From Kangiella sp. (GTDB lineage Bacteria > Pseudomonadota > Gammaproteobacteria > Enterobacterales > Kangiellaceae): a DNA stretch of 7,982 nucleotides. This document shows positions 6,596 through 7,982 of the stretch, piece by piece; the first letter of the stretch is position 1; each line of letters begins with the position of its first letter. A model generated the notes under the pieces. It was not told where the DNA came from. It saw only the letters and a list, made by a program, of their open reading frames with translations, and ran no database searches. Position numbers and translations under genes: made by a program. The DNA lies in assembly GCA_026195755.1 (NCBI GenBank), contig JAPHRL010000227.1:1-7982 (forward strand), written 5' to 3'.

Positions 6596-7982
6596 TTAGA
6601 ACTTCATTCTAACCGATAGATAACTGAAGCTACCTTCAGGATCATACACAGACGGATCATAACCATTCAAAGAACAGCTATAACATGCAGGCGGATCTTC
6701 GTTCAATGCATTGTTAATACCCACTGTTAGCTCCAGATCCATGCCTTCAATTTCAGGGTAATAAGTAAACTGGAGGTCGTGATACAAACGCGAGTCTAAT
6801 TCATTCTTTGAATCTGCATCCGTTGCTCCAGGATTTGAGCACAAACCTAATGCCGTTAAGCTGTTTGGCGTATTATCCAAAGTATCTGAACAGGACTCTG
6901 TCAAACTATCGATATAGCGCATAGTCCAACCTAAACTCCAGTCATTACGCTTCCAGGTTGTGTTAATCATTGACTTCCATTCCGGAATACCTGAATCGTT
7001 ACGCTCGATACCTGCCAAGTCTTCACGTTGACCAAGAGACTCTTCGATATACTCACTGACAAAAGTATTAGTCCAGTCGACATTCAAAGTACCCCAGTCA
7101 TACTGTGGACTTACATAGCTGATATTAAAATCATAGCCAGAGGTTTCAATCACACCAATATTAACCAGACGGTTGTTGAAACCGTTGATTGCACCACCAG
7201 CAGTTCGGCTGATGCCATTACAATACTCAGGATCTTGAGTTTCAATACAAAGATTCAACTGAGTCTGTGCATCAATTGCCTGTACTGCACCTTCAATTTC
7301 ATGGTCATAGTAGGTGGCCTTGAAATCCAATGAATTGATCCAATCTGCCTCCGCGGCCCAGCCCGGACTATAAACAAAACCGAAAGTAGTACTATCAGAT
7401 CGTTCTGCATCTAGGTCAGGGTTACCACCGGTAGTAATAGAAATCTGCGGGTTAGTTTGCTGATAAGTATCTGGAATGCCTAACGCTTCACAATCTTCCT
7501 GAAACTGTGTTCCAACGTAGTTAGAACATCTATCAGTCAACTGAGCGTCATACCGTGAAGCACCTGCATAAAGTTCACCGATACTTGGTGCACGGAAGCC
7601 CTCAGAGACAGCACCACGCAGCATGAACTCATCAGTTACGCGCCATAAAGCACCAAATTTAGTAGTCGTTTCCGAACCAAAAGTACTGTAATCGGAATTA
7701 CGTGCAGCCAATGTTAAAGTTAACTCTTCAGCAGCAGCCATATCCTTCAACAAAGGAACCTTAAACTCAGCATAGTATTCGTCAACATCATACTCACCAC
7801 GAGTAGGTGTTGATGGAACACCATTACTTTCACCCGCAACTACAAGACCATCCGGCTGATACGAACCACGGTATTCACGCGACTCGATACCTGCTGCAAA
7901 AGAGAAATAACCCGCTGGCATTTCAAATAAATCTGCAGAGATATTAGCTGAGAATGTGTCGATCACATTGTCACTGACGTCA
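6596..7982 (-). CDS. TonB-dependent outer-membrane receptor, C-terminal 461 residues; N-terminus outside window
   Basis: Receptors of this family are 22-strand beta-barrels in the outer membrane that import scarce nutrients (iron chelates, vitamin B12, sugars, peptides) using energy from TonB-ExbBD. The visible part is barrel only: alternating strands rich in aromatic residues, the family signature LRGAVSEGFRAPSIGELYAG (complement of about 7568-7627), then GGNPDLDAERSDSTTFGFVYSP, and a C-terminal strand FSYLSVRMKF ending in Phe, as required for BAM-dependent insertion. The TonB box, plug and signal peptide lie beyond the right edge. The frame is open through the edge; the GTG at 7966 is an internal codon, not a start. 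Eight cysteines fall in four close pairs, probably in surface loops. The substrate cannot be deduced. The style resembles the large receptors common in marine Gammaproteobacteria and Xanthomonas. It ends in its own terminator. Confidence 0.93.
   Translation of the reverse strand, partial: DVSDNVIDTFSANISADLFEMPAGYFSFAAGIESREYRGSYQPDGLVVAGESNGVPSTPTRGEYDVDEYYAEFKVPLLKDMAAAEELTLTLAARNSDYSTFGSETTTKFGALWRVTDEFMLRGAVSEGFRAPSIGELYAGASRYDAQLTDRCSNYVGTQFQEDCEALGIPDTYQQTNPQISITTGGNPDLDAERSDSTTFGFVYSPGWAAEADWINSLDFKATYYDHEIEGAVQAIDAQTQLNLCIETQDPEYCNGISRTAGGAINGFNNRLVNIGVIETSGYDFNISYVSPQYDWGTLNVDWTNTFVSEYIEESLGQREDLAGIERNDSGIPEWKSMINTTWKRNDWSLGWTMRYIDSLTESCSDTLDNTPNSLTALGLCSNPGATDADSKNELDSRLYHDLQFTYYPEIEGMDLELTVGINNALNEDPPACYSCSLNGYDPSVYDPEGSFSYLSVRMKF

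Noticed and set aside
7028..7333. A 101-codon plus-strand open frame.
   Set aside because: It is antisense to the TonB receptor barrel and has no recognisable protein features.
7964..7966. GTG as a start codon for the receptor reading frame.
   Set aside because: The frame continues upstream to the window edge without a stop, and a receptor starting here would lack signal peptide, plug and TonB box.

Overview
The window looks like ordinary chromosomal DNA from a gammaproteobacterium of moderate GC (mid-40s per cent by eye). The purL gene encodes the long, fused Proteobacteria-type enzyme, and the purL–mltF divergent pair is an arrangement I recall from Escherichia coli. A large TonB-dependent receptor and an unlinked GspE-like ATPase fit a free-living marine or environmental gammaproteobacterium. 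The genus cannot be fixed from this sequence; a Kangiella- or Oceanospirillales-like organism is only a guess.

Layout, left to right. Positions 1-2978 (minus) hold the first 992 codons of purL, which runs off the left edge just after the synthase domain. Positions 2979-3143 are a divergent intergenic region with a candidate purL promoter, an inverted repeat over its predicted start site, and a consensus -10 element seven bases before the mltF start codon. Positions 3144-4640 (plus) hold mltF, a lytic transglycosylase with a probable lipoprotein signal. Positions 4641-4704 carry a hairpin terminator between convergent genes. Positions 4705-6468 (minus) encode a GspE/PulE/PilB-type ATPase. A second hairpin terminator lies at 6552-6579. 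From 6596 to the right edge (minus) is the C-terminal part of a TonB-dependent outer-membrane receptor.

The genes do not form one pathway. PurL makes purines, MltF trims peptidoglycan, the ATPase probably powers assembly of a pilus or secretion pseudopilus whose other parts lie elsewhere, and the receptor imports a TonB-dependent substrate. Each gene has its own boundaries (divergent promoters or hairpin terminators), so they are probably separate transcription units. I found no mobile element, CRISPR array, RNA gene or defence system, and nothing that amounts to a new system. The points most worth checking are the possibly leaderless mltF mRNA, the lone ATPase, and the paired cysteines in the receptor.
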